Positions 1 to 10,461 of a stretch of 64,000 bases of DNA are shown here, one piece after another; within the stretch, counting starts at the first letter, position 1; each line of letters starts with the position of its first letter. Where the stretch lies: the NCBI RefSeq assembly GCF_003339775.1, contig NZ_CP031088.1:620001-684000 (forward strand). The letters are read 5' to 3'. Origin of the DNA: Spiroplasma phoeniceum P40. GTDB taxonomy: Bacteria; Bacillota_I; Bacilli_A; Mycoplasmatales; Mycoplasmataceae. Position numbers and translations under genes: made by a program. The notes beneath the pieces were generated by a model. It saw nothing but the letters and a program-made list of their open reading frames with translations, searched no databases and was not told the DNA's origin.

Positions 1-165
1 TGGTTGGCAATTATTTGCTCGAATAATTTCTTCTGCGCGTTGATTAAGCATAACGCCTGTTACTCCTGGTTTAATCATCGCTTTTAATTCTTGATGAATT
101 TGTTTTAATGTTAAACAAGCTTTGCGCATATATTCAATTTCTTGATCTGTTTTAATTGTAATCAT
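1..165 (-). CDS. map: Methionine aminopeptidase, N-terminal part (runs off window)
   Basis: Removes the initiator methionine from new proteins. Only the first 55 codons are present. They start MITIKTDQEIEYMRKA and contain the IKPGVTG turn typical of type I MetAP; the metal-binding catalytic half lies beyond the window edge. The ATG at 165 follows a GAAAGGAA ribosome-binding site. In many Firmicutes map sits between adk and infA; here it lies after rplQ, separated by a terminator, so it probably has its own promoter. Confidence 0.85.
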   Translation of the reverse strand, partial: MITIKTDQEIEYMRKACLTLKQIHQELKAMIKPGVTGVMLNQRAEEIIRANNCQP

Positions 166-206
166 CGTTAAATTCCTTTCAGATTTTATTTTATCATAAA
201 AAGAAA

Positions 207-233
207 AAAACTAACAACACAACAGTTAGTTTT
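207..233 (-). terminator. Intrinsic terminator after rplQ
   Basis: Perfect 9-bp stem (207-215 with 225-233) and a 9-nt loop, followed on the minus strand by a T-rich run. It marks the end of the ribosomal protein operon. Confidence 0.8.
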
Positions 234-237
234 TTGG

Positions 238-597
238 TTAGACTAATTCAATAATCACAATCGGAGCATTATCTCCTTTACGATTATCTAATTTTAAAAT
301 GCGTGTATAACCACCATTACGAGTTTTATATTTTTTGGCAATGCCATTAAATAATTTTTGTAATGCGGTTTCCTTTTCATTTGCATCAATATCACGTAAA
401 AAACTAGCAGCACGACGACGAGCATGTAAATCTTGTCGTTTTCCTAGTGTCACTAATTTATCAACATGACGGCGTAATTCTTTGGCACGTGTTTCTGTTA
501 CTTCCAACCGTTCATTAATAATTAATTCGGTTGCCAAATTACGCATTAAACCATTTCTTCATGCAGTATTTTTCCCTCTTTTTTGTTGGTATGACAT
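238..597 (-). CDS. rplQ: 50S ribosomal protein L17
   Basis: Large-subunit protein L17, 119 aa. The true start is the ATG at 597 ([20 protein letters not shown]); W13 is encoded by TGA, so standard-code reading would start 17 residues late. The family core is clear: [22 protein letters not shown]. Last gene of the alpha operon, directly after rpoA. Confidence 0.96.
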
Positions 598-612
598 TCT
601 TTTTCACCTCTC

Positions 613-1566
613 TTAATCACGTCGAAAGTGTAAACCTAATTGGGCCACTTTGTCTTTAATTTCTGTTAATGATTTTTTCCCTAAGTTTCTAATTTCTTGA
701 ATTTCATCTTCTGATTTTGAAATTAAATCACGTAAAGTATCAATTTTTGCTCTTTTTAAGCAATTTTGTGAACGTTGCGTAAACTCTAGTTCATCAATGC
801 TACGATCTAATTCATCTTCTTCCGCTTCTGCTTCAGATGAGATAATTTGGGTTGCTTTAATTGCTTCATTCAAGTTAACAAAGAATTCTAAATGCTCAGT
901 AATAACTTTTGCCGCCATTGCAACAGCGTTAACTGGCGTAATTGAACTATCAGTTTGAATTTCTAATTCTAATTTTTCTAAGTCAGCATTTTTTCCCACC
1001 TTTGTTGGTTCAACATTATATGCCACACGCTGAATTGGACAATAATTTGAATCAATTACAATTAAATCAGCATATTTTTTTTCTTTTTTATTATCTGTAA
1101 ATGATTTATACCCACGTGAATTACGAGCATGTAACTCCAATTCTAATTCTCCACCTTTAGCAATTGTTGCTAATAATAAATCACCATTGATAACTTCTAC
1201 TCCAGTTGGGACAACTAAATCTCTTGCATAAATTTCTCCTTCTTTTGAAGAAACTACTTTTAAAATTACTGATTCTCCATCTGGAATAATATCTTGATTA
1301 ATTTTTAATACTAAATTTTTAATATTTAAAATTATTTTTGTAACATGTTCAACAACTCCCGGAATAGCAGTAAATTCATGCGAGGCACCTTTAATTCGAA
1401 CAGCAAAAACAGCGGCTCCTGGTGTTGCTGATAGTAATGTTCGACGTATCGCATTTCCTAATGTAACACCAAATCCTCGTTCTAACGGTTCAACTAAAAA
1501 TTTTCCGTAATTATTGGCTTTATCTTCTGCTTGTAATTTAAATTCTGGTCTAATAAATTGTTTCAT
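613..1566 (-). CDS. rpoA: DNA-directed RNA polymerase subunit alpha
   Basis: 317 aa, normal length. The N-terminal domain has the dimerisation and beta-binding motifs (EPLERGFGVTLGNAIRRTLL near residues 27-46). The C-terminal domain (about 245-317) has the helix-hairpin-helix region IQEIRNLGKKSLTEIKDKV that contacts UP elements and activators. An acidic linker (EAEAEEDELD) joins the domains. Lies between rpsK and rplQ as in Firmicutes. Confidence 0.98.
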   Translation of the reverse strand: MKQFIRPEFKLQAEDKANNYGKFLVEPLERGFGVTLGNAIRRTLLSATPGAAVFAVRIKGASHEFTAIPGVVEHVTKIILNIKNLVLKINQDIIPDGESVILKVVSSKEGEIYARDLVVPTGVEVINGDLLLATIAKGGELELELHARNSRGYKSFTDNKKEKKYADLIVIDSNYCPIQRVAYNVEPTKVGKNADLEKLELEIQTDSSITPVNAVAMAAKVITEHLEFFVNLNEAIKATQIISSEAEAEEDELDRSIDELEFTQRSQNCLKRAKIDTLRDLISKSEDEIQEIRNLGKKSLTEIKDKVAQLGLHFRRD

Positions 1567-1581
1567 CGACTAATCTTTCTC

Positions 1582-1971
1582 CTATCCTCTTGGTCTTTTT
1601 GGTGGACGTGCCCCATTGTGAGGAATTGGCGTTACATCTTTAATTGAAGTGATTTCTAATCCAATTGCTTGAATGCTCCGTACCGCAGCATCACGCCCTG
1701 GGCCTGGCCCTTTTACTTCAACTTGAACACTACTCATTCCGTGTTCTTGGCTTGCTTTTCCAGCTGCTTCAGCAACCATTTGGGCAGCATAAGGAGTTGA
1801 CTTCTTACTTCCTTTAAAACCCATTGCTCCTGCTGATGCTCATGAAATGACATTACCCGCTTCATCAGAAAGGGTAACAATTGTATTATTGAAAGTTGAA
1901 TGAATATGTGCAATTCCTTTTAGGACATTTTTTTTAACTTTTTTCTTATTCGTTTTTTTTCTAACAGCCAT
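1582..1971 (-). CDS. rpsK: 30S ribosomal protein S11
   Basis: S11 of the 30S platform, 129 aa. The start at 1971 gives [15 protein letters not shown]. The region [23 protein letters not shown] contains a TGA-encoded tryptophan. The C-terminus [13 protein letters not shown] is characteristic of the family. Stop is TAG, 15 nt before rpoA. Confidence 0.97.
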
Positions 1972-1989
1972 AATTGTTCTCCTTATCTA

Positions 1990-2355
1990 CTATTTTTTCT
2001 TATTAGCAACTGTTTTACGTGGTCCTTTAACTGTTCGTGCGTTTTGCTTTGACGACTGTCCGCGTGCTGGCAAACTTTTACGATGACGCATTCCACGATA
2101 ACTACCAATTTCCATTAAACGTTTAATATTCAAGGCAACTTCACGTCGTAAGTCTCCTTCGGTTTTTAATTTGGCAATTTCATTTCTAATTGTTGTTAAT
2201 TCATCTTCTGATAAATCTTTCACACGAATATCTTCTGATATTTTTGCTTCTTTTAAAATTTGTTGTGATTGTGGTTTTCCAATTCCATAAATATATGTTA
2301 ACGCAATTACTACGCGCTTATCATTTGGAATATCTACTCCGCCAATACGTGCCAT
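1990..2355 (-). CDS. rpsM: 30S ribosomal protein S13
   Basis: 121 aa. Starts [20 protein letters not shown]. The helix-two-turn-helix core with YIYGIG is followed by [17 protein letters not shown], and a basic tail reaches toward the P-site tRNA. Order rpmJ-rpsM-rpsK-rpoA is canonical. Confidence 0.98.
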   Translation of the reverse strand: MARIGGVDIPNDKRVVIALTYIYGIGKPQSQQILKEAKISEDIRVKDLSEDELTTIRNEIAKLKTEGDLRREVALNIKRLMEIGSYRGMRHRKSLPARGQSSKQNARTVKGPRKTVANKKK

Positions 2356-2372
2356 ATTCTTTTCCTCCCTTT

Positions 2373-2486
2373 TTAACCTTGTCGCTGTTTATGTTTTGGC
2401 TGTGAACAAATTATCATCACACGCCCTTTTCTTCTAATTACACGACATTTGTCGCAGATTTTTTTAACTGATGATCTTACTTTCAT
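2373..2486 (-). CDS. rpmJ: 50S ribosomal protein L36
   Basis: 37 aa. Starts [20 protein letters not shown] and continues through a second zinc-ligand region ([14 protein letters not shown]). C-X2-C...C...H is the zinc-binding form of L36. Sits between infA and rpsM, as usual. Confidence 0.96.
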   Translation of the reverse strand: MKVRSSVKKICDKCRVIRRKGRVMIICSQPKHKQRQG

Positions 2487-2523
2487 CGTGTATTCTCCTT
2501 TACCAAAATTTTTGTTATTTTGT

Positions 2524-2742
2524 TTATTTATGTCTAAAAACAATACGCCCACGTTCTAAGTCATAAGGTGACATTTCAACAACTACTGTATCGCCGGGTA
2601 AAATGCGAATGTAATTCATCCGGATTTTACCCGAAACGTGAGCTAAAATAGTTTCACCATTTTTTAATTGCACCTTAAACATTGTATTTGGTAATACTTC
2701 TAAAATTGTTCCTTGTACTTCTAATAAATCAGTTTTGGCCAT
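2524..2742 (-). CDS. infA: Translation initiation factor IF-1
   Basis: 72 aa OB-fold protein that occupies the A site during initiation. Starts [20 protein letters not shown]; conserved [18 protein letters not shown] near the C-terminus. Directly follows adk; the map gene often found here is missing. Confidence 0.98.
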   Translation of the reverse strand: MAKTDLLEVQGTILEVLPNTMFKVQLKNGETILAHVSGKIRMNYIRILPGDTVVVEMSPYDLERGRIVFRHK

Positions 2743-2767
2743 TTTAATCTATTACCTCCAATCTCCG

Positions 2768-3406
2768 TTATTTTAAAACTGCCATAATTTGGTCTCAAAC
2801 AGCATTTCCTTCCATATCAGCATCAATAACGGTTAATACTTGCTGATTTAAATAATATTCAATTAACGGTGCAGTATCAGCATGATATGCCGCTAATCTA
2901 ATTTTAATTTTTTCTTCATTATCATCTTTACGTTGTACTAATGTCGTTTGATCATCATCACAAACTCATGCCACTTTTGGGGGCACTGCTGTTTTATGAT
3001 ATGTTCGTCCACAAATTGAACAAGTTAAACGTCCCGTAATTCGTTCGATTAACTTTGCTTCATCAATTTCAAAATATAATGTATGATCAACCTTGCTATT
3101 TAGTTTTTGCAATAATTGATCTAATTTTTTTGCTTGCGCAATTGTGCGCGGAAAACCATCTCAAATTAAATCACCAGTTACTGTTTGTAAATGATTTTCA
3201 ACCATTTGAATCATAATATCATCAGGAACTAATTTTCCCTGGTCAGCATACTGTTGGCACAAAATACCTAATGGTGTGTTTTGCTTAGTATTATCACGAA
3301 TAATATTACCGGTTGAAATATGCGTAAAACCAAACTTTTTAACTAAATGGTCTGATTGGGTTCCTTTTCCACTACCAGGAGCTCCTAACAAAATAAAATT
3401 TCGCAT
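2768..3406 (-). CDS. adk: Adenylate kinase
   Basis: 212 aa; interconverts ATP + AMP and 2 ADP. P-loop [10 protein letters not shown] at 8-17, then TGDLIWDGFPRT with a TGA-encoded Trp. The LID domain is the zinc-binding long form, with CSIC near residue 129 and a second pair C-x-x-D, so the fourth ligand is Asp, as in several Gram-positive enzymes. Lies between secY and infA. Confidence 0.97.
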
Positions 3407-3424
3407 TAACTTTCCTCTGGCTTT

Positions 3425-4852
3425 CTATCATAAATATGAATCTTTAGTATCATCTGTTAATTGTTGCGACTTTTTATCAATAAACGCTTGTTGCGTAATT
3501 CGCCCTTTAACTTGACGCATTGTTTCTAATGCGACTGATACCATAATAATTAATCCTGTTCCTCCAATTGCTAATGCACTTGGTAAAGCTGTTAATTTAC
3601 TAATTACATAAGGTAAAATTGCAATTGCCGCCAAAAAGACTGACCCTAAAATACTTAAACGGTTAATTGTTCCCTTAATGTATTTTTCAGTTTCTTTCCC
3701 AGGGCGAACACCAGGAATAAAGGTTCCGACCTTTTGAAAATTCTCAGCAATTTTTTCAGGATTCATTTGTACTTGTGAATATAAGAAAGTAAATAAAATT
3801 GTTAAAATAGCATAAATAATAATTCCTGGTCATGTACTAAACGATAAATAATTATTGGTAAATTGCACAAAACCATTATTTGGATTACTTACACTAATAA
3901 TCTGTGCAACAGTAATTGGGGCTGAAATTAATGCCGAGGCAAAAATTACGGGAATAACTCCAGCGGAATTAATTTTTAATGGTAAAAAGGGGCGGGTTTC
4001 TTCATTTCCAGTTACCAAACCACTTCCTGTTTGCTGAATTGGCAATTTCCGTTCTGATTCATTTAACATTACAACAAATAAAACCACTAATAAGAACATT
4101 ACAACATACACTAAGAATTTTAAAATTCCATCAAATAATAAGTTAATGTCTTCTTGTCCTGAAATTCAGAATTTAAAAGTTGTTTGTAAATTATTTGGTA
4201 ATTGCGCAACAATTCCAGCAAAAATAATTAATGAGACCCCATTACCAATCCCTCTAATTGTCATTTGATCTGCTAATCAAAGCATTAACATTGTTCCTGC
4301 AATTAAGGCGGTTGGAACTAATGTATAATAAAAGATCGGACTTCCAGTTCCAAAATCAGATGAATCTCATTTTGGAGAAATAATGCCTTGGTTTACCATA
4401 GTAAAAATTGTCGCAATTCCTTGCATAATTGCAAATGGAATTGTTAATCACTTTGTTAAGCGATCTAATTTTTTCCGCCCACGTTCTCCACTTTTTGCTC
4501 AGCGTGATAAAGGCGGAATTACATCAGTTGATAATAACTGTACAATAATCGAAGCAGTAATATATGGTGATACTCCTAAAGCTAAAATTGAAAACTTTCC
4601 AAGCGTTCCTCCTCCTAACATTGAAATCAAACTAAAGAACTGATCATTGTTTGATAAATCTTGAAAGTCAGATGAAATTTTTACGCCTGGGACTGTTAAA
4701 TAACTACCTAAACGAATTAAAACTAAAATTAATAAAGTAAAACAAATTCGTTTAATCAAATCTTTATTTTTAACAAAAAAGTTTGATGATTTAACAATGT
4801 CAACCTCGCGATTATGGCGAGTCATTTTTCTTTTTTTCGCTTTAGTTTTCAC
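3425..4852 (-). CDS. secY: Protein translocase subunit SecY
   Basis: 475 aa, ten-helix channel protein for Sec export. The start is a GTG at 4852 placed 8 nt after GGAGGT. Its first base is the last base of the rplO TAG stop, so the two genes are translationally coupled. Motifs seen: GSYLTVPGV in the first plug region, [16 protein letters not shown], and [11 protein letters not shown]. At least five tryptophans are TGA codons. The last codon before TAG is TGA. Confidence 0.97.
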
Positions 4853-5289
4853 TATATTACCTCCACTTTTCCTCCAGCTTTTTCAATTGCTGTTTTTGCA
4901 GTTTGCGAAACTTTGTTAACTTTAACATTAACACTCTTAGATATTGTACCATTACCTAAGATTTTAATTAATTCTTTTTCATTTTTTAGCACTTTTTTGG
5001 CAACTAATGTTTGATGGTTAATTTCATTCAATCCTAATTTTTCCAAATCACTTAAGTTTAATAAGACATATTTTTTGGTTGTTAAATTAGTAAAACCAAC
5101 CTTTGGTAAACGACGGAAGATAGGAGTTTGTCCCCCTTCAAATCCAGGGCTAACACCACCACCGGTGCGGGCAGTTTGCCCTTTATGTCCTTTACCAGCT
5201 GTTTTTCCTAATCCTGATGAAGTTCCTCGTCCTAGTCGTTTCTTACTATGACGGGCTCCATCAGTATACTGTAATCCGTTTAATTTCAT
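4852..5289 (-). CDS. rplO: 50S ribosomal protein L15
   Basis: 145 aa. Gly/Arg-rich N-terminus ([20 protein letters not shown]) that threads into 23S rRNA, then [15 protein letters not shown]. It follows rpsE by 12 nt with no rpmD between, so L30 is absent here. Stop overlaps the secY start by 1 nt. Confidence 0.97.
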   Translation of the reverse strand: MKLNGLQYTDGARHSKKRLGRGTSSGLGKTAGKGHKGQTARTGGGVSPGFEGGQTPIFRRLPKVGFTNLTTKKYVLLNLSDLEKLGLNEINHQTLVAKKVLKNEKELIKILGNGTISKSVNVKVNKVSQTAKTAIEKAGGKVEVI

Positions 5290-5301
5290 TGTTCTGTCCT
5301 C

Positions 5302-5916
5302 TTATCCTTGTAACTCTTCTACGGTTTTACCACGTAATTTTGCAATTTGATCAATTGTTCGTAAATTACTTAAACCATCTAATGTTGCACGAATCATATT
5401 AATTGGGGTATTTGTTCCTAATGATTTTGTATAAACATCTGCTAAACCTGCTAATTCAATCACAGCTCGGGCTGGTCCTCCAGCAATAACTCCTGTCCCT
5501 TTGCGAGCTGGTTTAATTAATACTTTTCCTGCTCCAAAATGACCAATAACTTCATGTGGAACAGTTGTTCCCACTAGTGGCACTTTTACTAATTGTTTTT
5601 TTGCCTCTTTAATTGCTTTTTTGATTGCATCAGGAACTTCGTTTGCTTTTCCAGTCCCAAAACCAACGCGACCTTTTTTATCGCCAATCACAACAACTGC
5701 CGCAAAGCGGAAATGACGTCCTCCTTTTGTTACTTTAGTAACCCGACGAATTGTTACGACTTTTTCTTCAAACATATTTTCATCACCACGACGATCATTA
5801 TTACGTTCAAAACGTTGATTTCCTTGCCGAAAATTATGTTGTGGTCCTTCTTTTTTTGCTGCTGGTTGAGCTGAGTTTCCTGTATTTGGTTTTAAATCTG
5901 TTTTATTCTCTGCCAT
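5302..5916 (-). CDS. rpsE: 30S ribosomal protein S5 with N-terminal extension
   Basis: 204 aa. The S5 core begins near residue 48 ([18 protein letters not shown]), followed by the dsRBD-like domain and [13 protein letters not shown]. The first ~45 residues are an added disordered tail rich in Asn, Gln and Arg ([12 protein letters not shown]). S5 lines the mRNA entry channel, and S3 in this window has a tail of similar composition. Confidence 0.96.
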   Translation of the reverse strand: MAENKTDLKPNTGNSAQPAAKKEGPQHNFRQGNQRFERNNDRRGDENMFEEKVVTIRRVTKVTKGGRHFRFAAVVVIGDKKGRVGFGTGKANEVPDAIKKAIKEAKKQLVKVPLVGTTVPHEVIGHFGAGKVLIKPARKGTGVIAGGPARAVIELAGLADVYTKSLGTNTPINMIRATLDGLSNLRTIDQIAKLRGKTVEELQG

Positions 5917-5934
5917 ATCTTCTTATTGCTCCTT

Positions 5935-6300
5935 TTAAAATTTCAGTCCTGCTTTACGAGCAGCCTCTGCAAATGCTTTTACTTTGCCATGATATAAATA
6001 TCCACCGCGATCAAATACTACCGTTATAACTTTTTTATCAAGTGCTTTTTTAGCAATTTCAGCGCCAACTTTTTCTGCCGCTGCAATATTGCTTGTTGAT
6101 TTTAAACCAGCCATTTTTAATGTTGAGGCTGCAACAATTGTTTTTTGCTTCACATCATCAATTAATTGAGCATAAAAATGCCCATTTGATTTAAACACAT
6201 TTAAACGAGGAACAGCTGTTGTACCATTAATTTTGGCACGAACACGAAAATGTCTTCTTTTTCGTTTTGCACTACGACTTTGACTTTGTAAATTTGCCAT
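5935..6300 (-). CDS. rplR: 50S ribosomal protein L18
   Basis: 121 aa 5S rRNA-binding protein. Basic N-terminus ([17 protein letters not shown]), then [18 protein letters not shown] and the C-terminal [20 protein letters not shown] signature. Between rplF and rpsE as in the spc operon. Confidence 0.97.
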   Translation of the reverse strand: MANLQSQSRSAKRKRRHFRVRAKINGTTAVPRLNVFKSNGHFYAQLIDDVKQKTIVAASTLKMAGLKSTSNIAAAEKVGAEIAKKALDKKVITVVFDRGGYLYHGKVKAFAEAARKAGLKF

Positions 6301-6321
6301 TGTTGATATTCCTTTCTTCTG

Positions 6322-6861
6322 CTATTTACCAGCAGATTTTCCTTCTTTACGGATAATGTGTTCGTTTTTGTTTTTAACTCCTTTACCTTTATAAGGTTCT
6401 GGCTTACGATAATTTCTGATGTTTTCAGCTACTTCCCCAACTAATTGTTTTGAAATTCCTTCTACAATAATTTGTGTTGGTTTTGGAAGTGTAATTGTAA
6501 TTCCTTGCGGAATTTTATATTCAATTGTATGAGAATATCCTAAACTTAACGTTAACTTATCACCATCTAACGCCGCACGATACCCTACTCCATTAATTTC
6601 TAATTCTTTTTTGAAACCTTTGCTGACACCTTCTAACATTCCTTGAATTAAAGAATTAATTGTGCCATGTAATTGCTTACTATGTTTCACATCATTTGCT
6701 CTAGTTGTTGTCACAACACCTTCTTTGGCGGCAACAGTAATAACACTTGGAATTGCTTGTTCTAATTGTCCTTTTGCGCCTTTTACAATAACATTATTTG
6801 GTTGAATTGTTACTTCAACACCAACTGGAATTTTTAACTCTCTATTACCAATTCGAGACAT
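6322..6861 (-). CDS. rplF: 50S ribosomal protein L6
   Basis: 179 aa, two repeated L6 domains. Starts [17 protein letters not shown]; the C-terminal signature is [20 protein letters not shown]. Lies near the sarcin-ricin loop in the ribosome. Normal length and position. Confidence 0.98.
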   Translation of the reverse strand: MSRIGNRELKIPVGVEVTIQPNNVIVKGAKGQLEQAIPSVITVAAKEGVVTTTRANDVKHSKQLHGTINSLIQGMLEGVSKGFKKELEINGVGYRAALDGDKLTLSLGYSHTIEYKIPQGITITLPKPTQIIVEGISKQLVGEVAENIRNYRKPEPYKGKGVKNKNEHIIRKEGKSAGK

Positions 6862-6885
6862 TGTTTTGCTCTCCTTTAAATATTT

Positions 6886-7275
6886 CTATCACACATAAGC
6901 AATAACTTCCCCACCTAAGTGAGCTTGTTTTGCTGCTTTGTCTGTCATAATTCCTTGGTTTGTTGAAATAATTGCAATTCCCATCCCATTTAAAACTTGA
7001 GGTACTTCTTCAACGGTTACATAAACTCTTAAACCTGGTTTTGAGATTCGTTTTAATCCTGAAATAACTTTTGTTTTACCTTTATACTTTAAAGTTAACG
7101 TTAAGTCTTTTTTAATATCTCCTGATACTTTAAAGTCTTCGACATAGCCTTCTTCTTTCAAAATCTCAGCAATTCTTACTTTCATTTTACTTGACGGCAT
7201 TTTTACACTTTTGTGTAAACGTTGATTAGCATTGCGAATTCTTGTTAACATATCAGCGATTGTATCAATCATCAT
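6886..7275 (-). CDS. rpsH: 30S ribosomal protein S8
   Basis: 129 aa. Starts [16 protein letters not shown]; conserved [19 protein letters not shown] near the C-terminus. The last residue is a TGA-encoded Trp followed by TAG at 6886, so a standard-code call ends one codon early. S8 is the usual autorepressor of spc operons; no target hairpin was identified here. Confidence 0.97.
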
Positions 7276-7294
7276 AATTAATTAGTCTCTCTTT

Positions 7295-7480
7295 CTATCA
7301 TGAAGCTTTTCTAACCCCAGGAATTTGTCCTTTACTTGCTAAATTTCTAAAGCATAAACGACATAAATCAAATTTACGTAACACAGCATGAGGTCGTCCA
7401 CAGTTTCCACATCGAGTATAACCTCTTACCTTGAATTTTGGATGGCATTGTTGTTTAACTTTTAATGATTTTTTGGCCAT
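7295..7480 (-). CDS. rpsN: 30S ribosomal protein S14, zinc-binding short form
   Basis: 61 aa type Z S14. Two CxxC pairs (CGNC and CRLC) form a zinc ribbon. Ends KASW with Trp as TGA before TAG. Located between rplE and rpsH. Confidence 0.97.
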
Positions 7481-7493
7481 ATCTTCTTTCCTC

Positions 7494-8036
7494 CTATTTT
7501 TTAAATGGCATTCCCATTTTGCTTAATAATGCTCGAGCATCAGCATCATTTGTTGCACTTGTGACAATTGTAATATCCATTCCCCTTACTCTTTTAACTT
7601 TATCATAGTCAATTTCAGGGAAAATAATTTGTTCTTTAATTCCTAAGGTATAATTTCCACGCCCATCAAAGGCATCTTTATTAAGTCCACGGAAATCTCT
7701 TACTCGTGGTAAAGCAATGTTGATTAGTTTATCTAAAAACTGATACATTTTTTTCCCACGTAAAGTAACTTTTGCTCCAATTGGCATTCCTTCACGTAAT
7801 TTAAAGGAAGCAATTGAACCTTTAGCTTTGGTAACAACTGGTCGTAACCCAGTTATTAATGCTAATTCATTTGTAATATCTTCAATTACTTTACTATTTT
7901 GTGTTGCATCCCCAGCTCCCATGTTAACAACAATTTTTTTAACAGCAGGAACTTGCATTATTGATTGAAAACTTTGCTCTTTGAATAATTCTTTAACAAT
8001 TTTATTCTTATATTTTTTTTCTAAATTAACATTCAT
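7494..8036 (-). CDS. rplE: 50S ribosomal protein L5
   Basis: 180 aa, binds 5S rRNA and contacts P-site tRNA. Motifs: [35 protein letters not shown], and [17 protein letters not shown]. Normal length. Confidence 0.98.
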   Translation of the reverse strand: MNVNLEKKYKNKIVKELFKEQSFQSIMQVPAVKKIVVNMGAGDATQNSKVIEDITNELALITGLRPVVTKAKGSIASFKLREGMPIGAKVTLRGKKMYQFLDKLINIALPRVRDFRGLNKDAFDGRGNYTLGIKEQIIFPEIDYDKVKRVRGMDITIVTSATNDADARALLSKMGMPFKK

Positions 8037-8055
8037 TATTAATCATTATTCCTTT

Positions 8056-8376
8056 CTACGCTAAATGCGCTTTTGATTTACGAGCAATGCGAACTTTTTT
8101 ACCATTATCAGCAATTTGATAACTAATTTTAGTAATTTCTTTTTTATTTTTTGGATCAATTAATGCAACATTTGAAATATGAACTGAAGCGGGAACTTGT
8201 TGAATTCCTCCTTCAGTGTTATCTTGTGAAGGTTTCACATGTTTAATATTTGTAATTCCTTCAATTACCACACGACTTTTTTCACGTAAGACACGAATGA
8301 TTGGACCTTCTGTTCCTTTATGTTTTCCGGCTATAACTTTCACAAAGTCACCTTTTTTAAATTTAACTTTATTCAT
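8056..8376 (-). CDS. rplX: 50S ribosomal protein L24
   Basis: 106 aa assembly-initiator protein with an N-terminal KOW motif (FKKGDFVKVIAGKHKGTEG) and GGIQQVPASVHISNVALIDP. Between rplN and rplE. Confidence 0.97.
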   Translation of the reverse strand: MNKVKFKKGDFVKVIAGKHKGTEGPIIRVLREKSRVVIEGITNIKHVKPSQDNTEGGIQQVPASVHISNVALIDPKNKKEITKISYQIADNGKKVRIARKSKAHLA

Positions 8377-8386
8377 AAATAGCCTC

Positions 8387-8755
8387 CTATAATACTTCTG
8401 GTGCTAATGATGCGATTTTTACAAAACCAGCATCTTTAACTTCCCGGGCGATTGGCCCAAAAATCCTTGTTCCACGTGGGTTTTTATCATCTTTAATTAA
8501 TACCACAGCATTTTCTGAAAATTGAATTTGTGTTCCATCACTTCGTTTTAAACCACGTTTAGTACGCACGATAACCGCTTTAACAACTTGTCCTTTTTTG
8601 ACAATTCCACCAGGGGTTGCTTTTTTAATTGTACATACAACGATATCCCCAATATTAGTAAACTTTCGTCATGAACCACCCAAATTTTTAATTACTAACA
8701 CTTCTTTTGCCCCAGAGTTATCAGCAACTTTTAATCTTGATTCTTGTTGGATCAT
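8387..8755 (-). CDS. rplN: 50S ribosomal protein L14
   Basis: 122 aa. The true ATG is at 8755 ([19 protein letters not shown]), upstream of a TGA-encoded Trp in [27 protein letters not shown] and the [12 protein letters not shown] signature follow. Confidence 0.97.
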
Positions 8756-8776
8756 TTTTTTATTATCCTCTTCTTA

Positions 8777-9034
8777 CTAACCAATTGCTTTTTCAATAAC
8801 TTGAATTAGACGAAAGTGTTTAGTTTTTGATAAAGGACGCGTTTCCATAATACTTACTTTATCTCCAATGTGGGCTTGTTTTTGTTCATCATGTGCTAAA
8901 TATTTTTTTGAATACTTTACACGTTTTTTATATAAGGGGTGATTTTTATATGTTTCAACTAAAACAGTAATTGTTTTTTCAGCTTTATCTGAAATAACAC
9001 GTCCTTGTAAGACTTTACGACTATTTCTTTCCAT
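8777..9034 (-). CDS. rpsQ: 30S ribosomal protein S17
   Basis: 85 aa OB-fold primary 16S rRNA-binding protein. Starts [42 protein letters not shown] is diagnostic. The start overlaps the rpmC stop as TAATG, giving translational coupling. Confidence 0.97.
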   Translation of the reverse strand: MERNSRKVLQGRVISDKAEKTITVLVETYKNHPLYKKRVKYSKKYLAHDEQKQAHIGDKVSIMETRPLSKTKHFRLIQVIEKAIG

Positions 9035-10044
9035 TATTTTTTCCCTGTCCCTTTCTTAGTTGTTTTGTCATCGGCTTTTTTTGTTGTTTTACCAGCGGTT
9101 AAGATTTTATCACGATTTTCTTTTCAATTTGTACCATAAGTATATTCTTTTGAGTTAGAGTCTTTTGTTTTTAATTCTAAATCAATTTTAACTCCTGAAC
9201 CACGCCCTTTTGCAGTGCCACCCATCGCAACAGAACTTTTAATTGCTGCTAATTTTTCTTTTGCATTAAGTTCAGTTGTTTTTTTAGTTGTCTTAGTTGG
9301 CTCTGATTTTTTTGTTCCTTTTGGTACTTCAATGTCTGCTTTAGCCGAAGTAACTGATTTAACAGTTACTGTTGTTTTGTCGCTTGGTGTTGTTTTACTT
9401 TTTGCTGCTGGTTTCTTTTCCGCAGCTTTTTCTTTAATTAAAGTTTTTAATGTTGCATCTTTATCATTTTTAGTTTCTTGTACAACATCTTTTTTAGCCA
9501 CTGAGGGTTTTTTCACAGCTGATGTAGCTGCTTTTCCGGTTGTCGGTTTTTCTTCCCCAACAACTTTTTTCTTAGGAGATTCTTTCCCACCGGCTGGTTT
9601 CTTTGTCGCAACTGGTGTTTTTTGTTCATCAAGAACATTTGCTTCTCCTGTTGTTGAAACAACAGCTTCTTCTGTTAAGTCCATTGCGTCATTTAGTGGT
9701 AAATCCATTAAACTTGTCATTTCTCCTTCAGCAACTTGTTGCTCAGCCATCATTTGCTCAATTTTTGCCTTGCGTTGTTTTGCAAATGCTTGTGATTCTT
9801 TTTCAATTTTCGCATATGTTTCATTTAAATTAACTTTAACATTAATTGCGGTGTTTTCCCCAGCATTTTTATGAGCAGATAAGATTGTTAAAATGCGAGC
9901 AATTTGTTTTTTTAATTCCCCAATGCGATGTGGTTTTTCTAAATTCCCCATTGCTGATTGGAATCGTAACGCAAATAATTCAGCACGTGATTCTTCTTCC
10001 AGTTTTTTCAATTCTTCAACTGATTTTTTGGTTAAAACATTCAT
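9034..10044 (-). CDS. rpmC: 50S ribosomal protein L29 with very long C-terminal extension
   Basis: 336 aa, against about 65 for ordinary L29. Residues 1-62 are a clear L29 ([31 protein letters not shown]). Then comes a helical Lys/Glu segment, an acidic stretch, and about 200 residues rich in Lys, Thr, Ala and Ser with repeated KTTKK/KKPA motifs. The frame stays open through a TGA Trp near the end and stops in a TAATG overlap with rpsQ. Ribosomal protein extensions are known in mycoplasmas. Role unknown; L29 sits beside the tunnel exit, so nascent chain or membrane contact is possible (inference). Confidence 0.93.
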
Positions 10045-10047
10045 CTC

Positions 10048-10461
10048 TTACTCTTCTCCTTTTTTAACAATCTTACATCTTACTGGTAATTTATGCATTG
10101 CTAATCGTAATGCTTCACGGGCAGTTTCTTCAGAAACACCTGCTACTTCAAACATGACCGTTCCTGTTTTAACAACTGCTACTCATTCTTCAGGTGAACC
10201 TTTTCCTGAACCCATTCGAACTTCTAATGGTTTTTTTGTTTTTGCCATATGAGGAAAAATTCTAATTCAAACTTTTCCTCAACGTTTCATATAACGTGTC
10301 ATTGCAATCCGCGCTGCTTCAATTTGACGGTTTGTAATTCACGCTCCATCTAGTGATTTTAATCCAAATTCTCCAAAATCTACTTTCGTATTTCCTTTTG
10401 CTTTTCCTTCATATTTAATACGATGCGGACGACGATATTTTGTTCTTTTTGGTAATAACAT
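10048..10461 (-). CDS. rplP: 50S ribosomal protein L16
   Basis: 137 aa. Starts [40 protein letters not shown] and [16 protein letters not shown] follow. Several Trp are TGA. Start overlaps the rpsC stop (TAATG) and the gene ends 3 nt before rpmC. Confidence 0.97.

Noticed and set aside
9215-9874. 219-aa plus-strand ORF
   Set aside because: It is the antisense of the low-complexity L29 tail, with no ribosome-binding site and hydrophobic noise composition.
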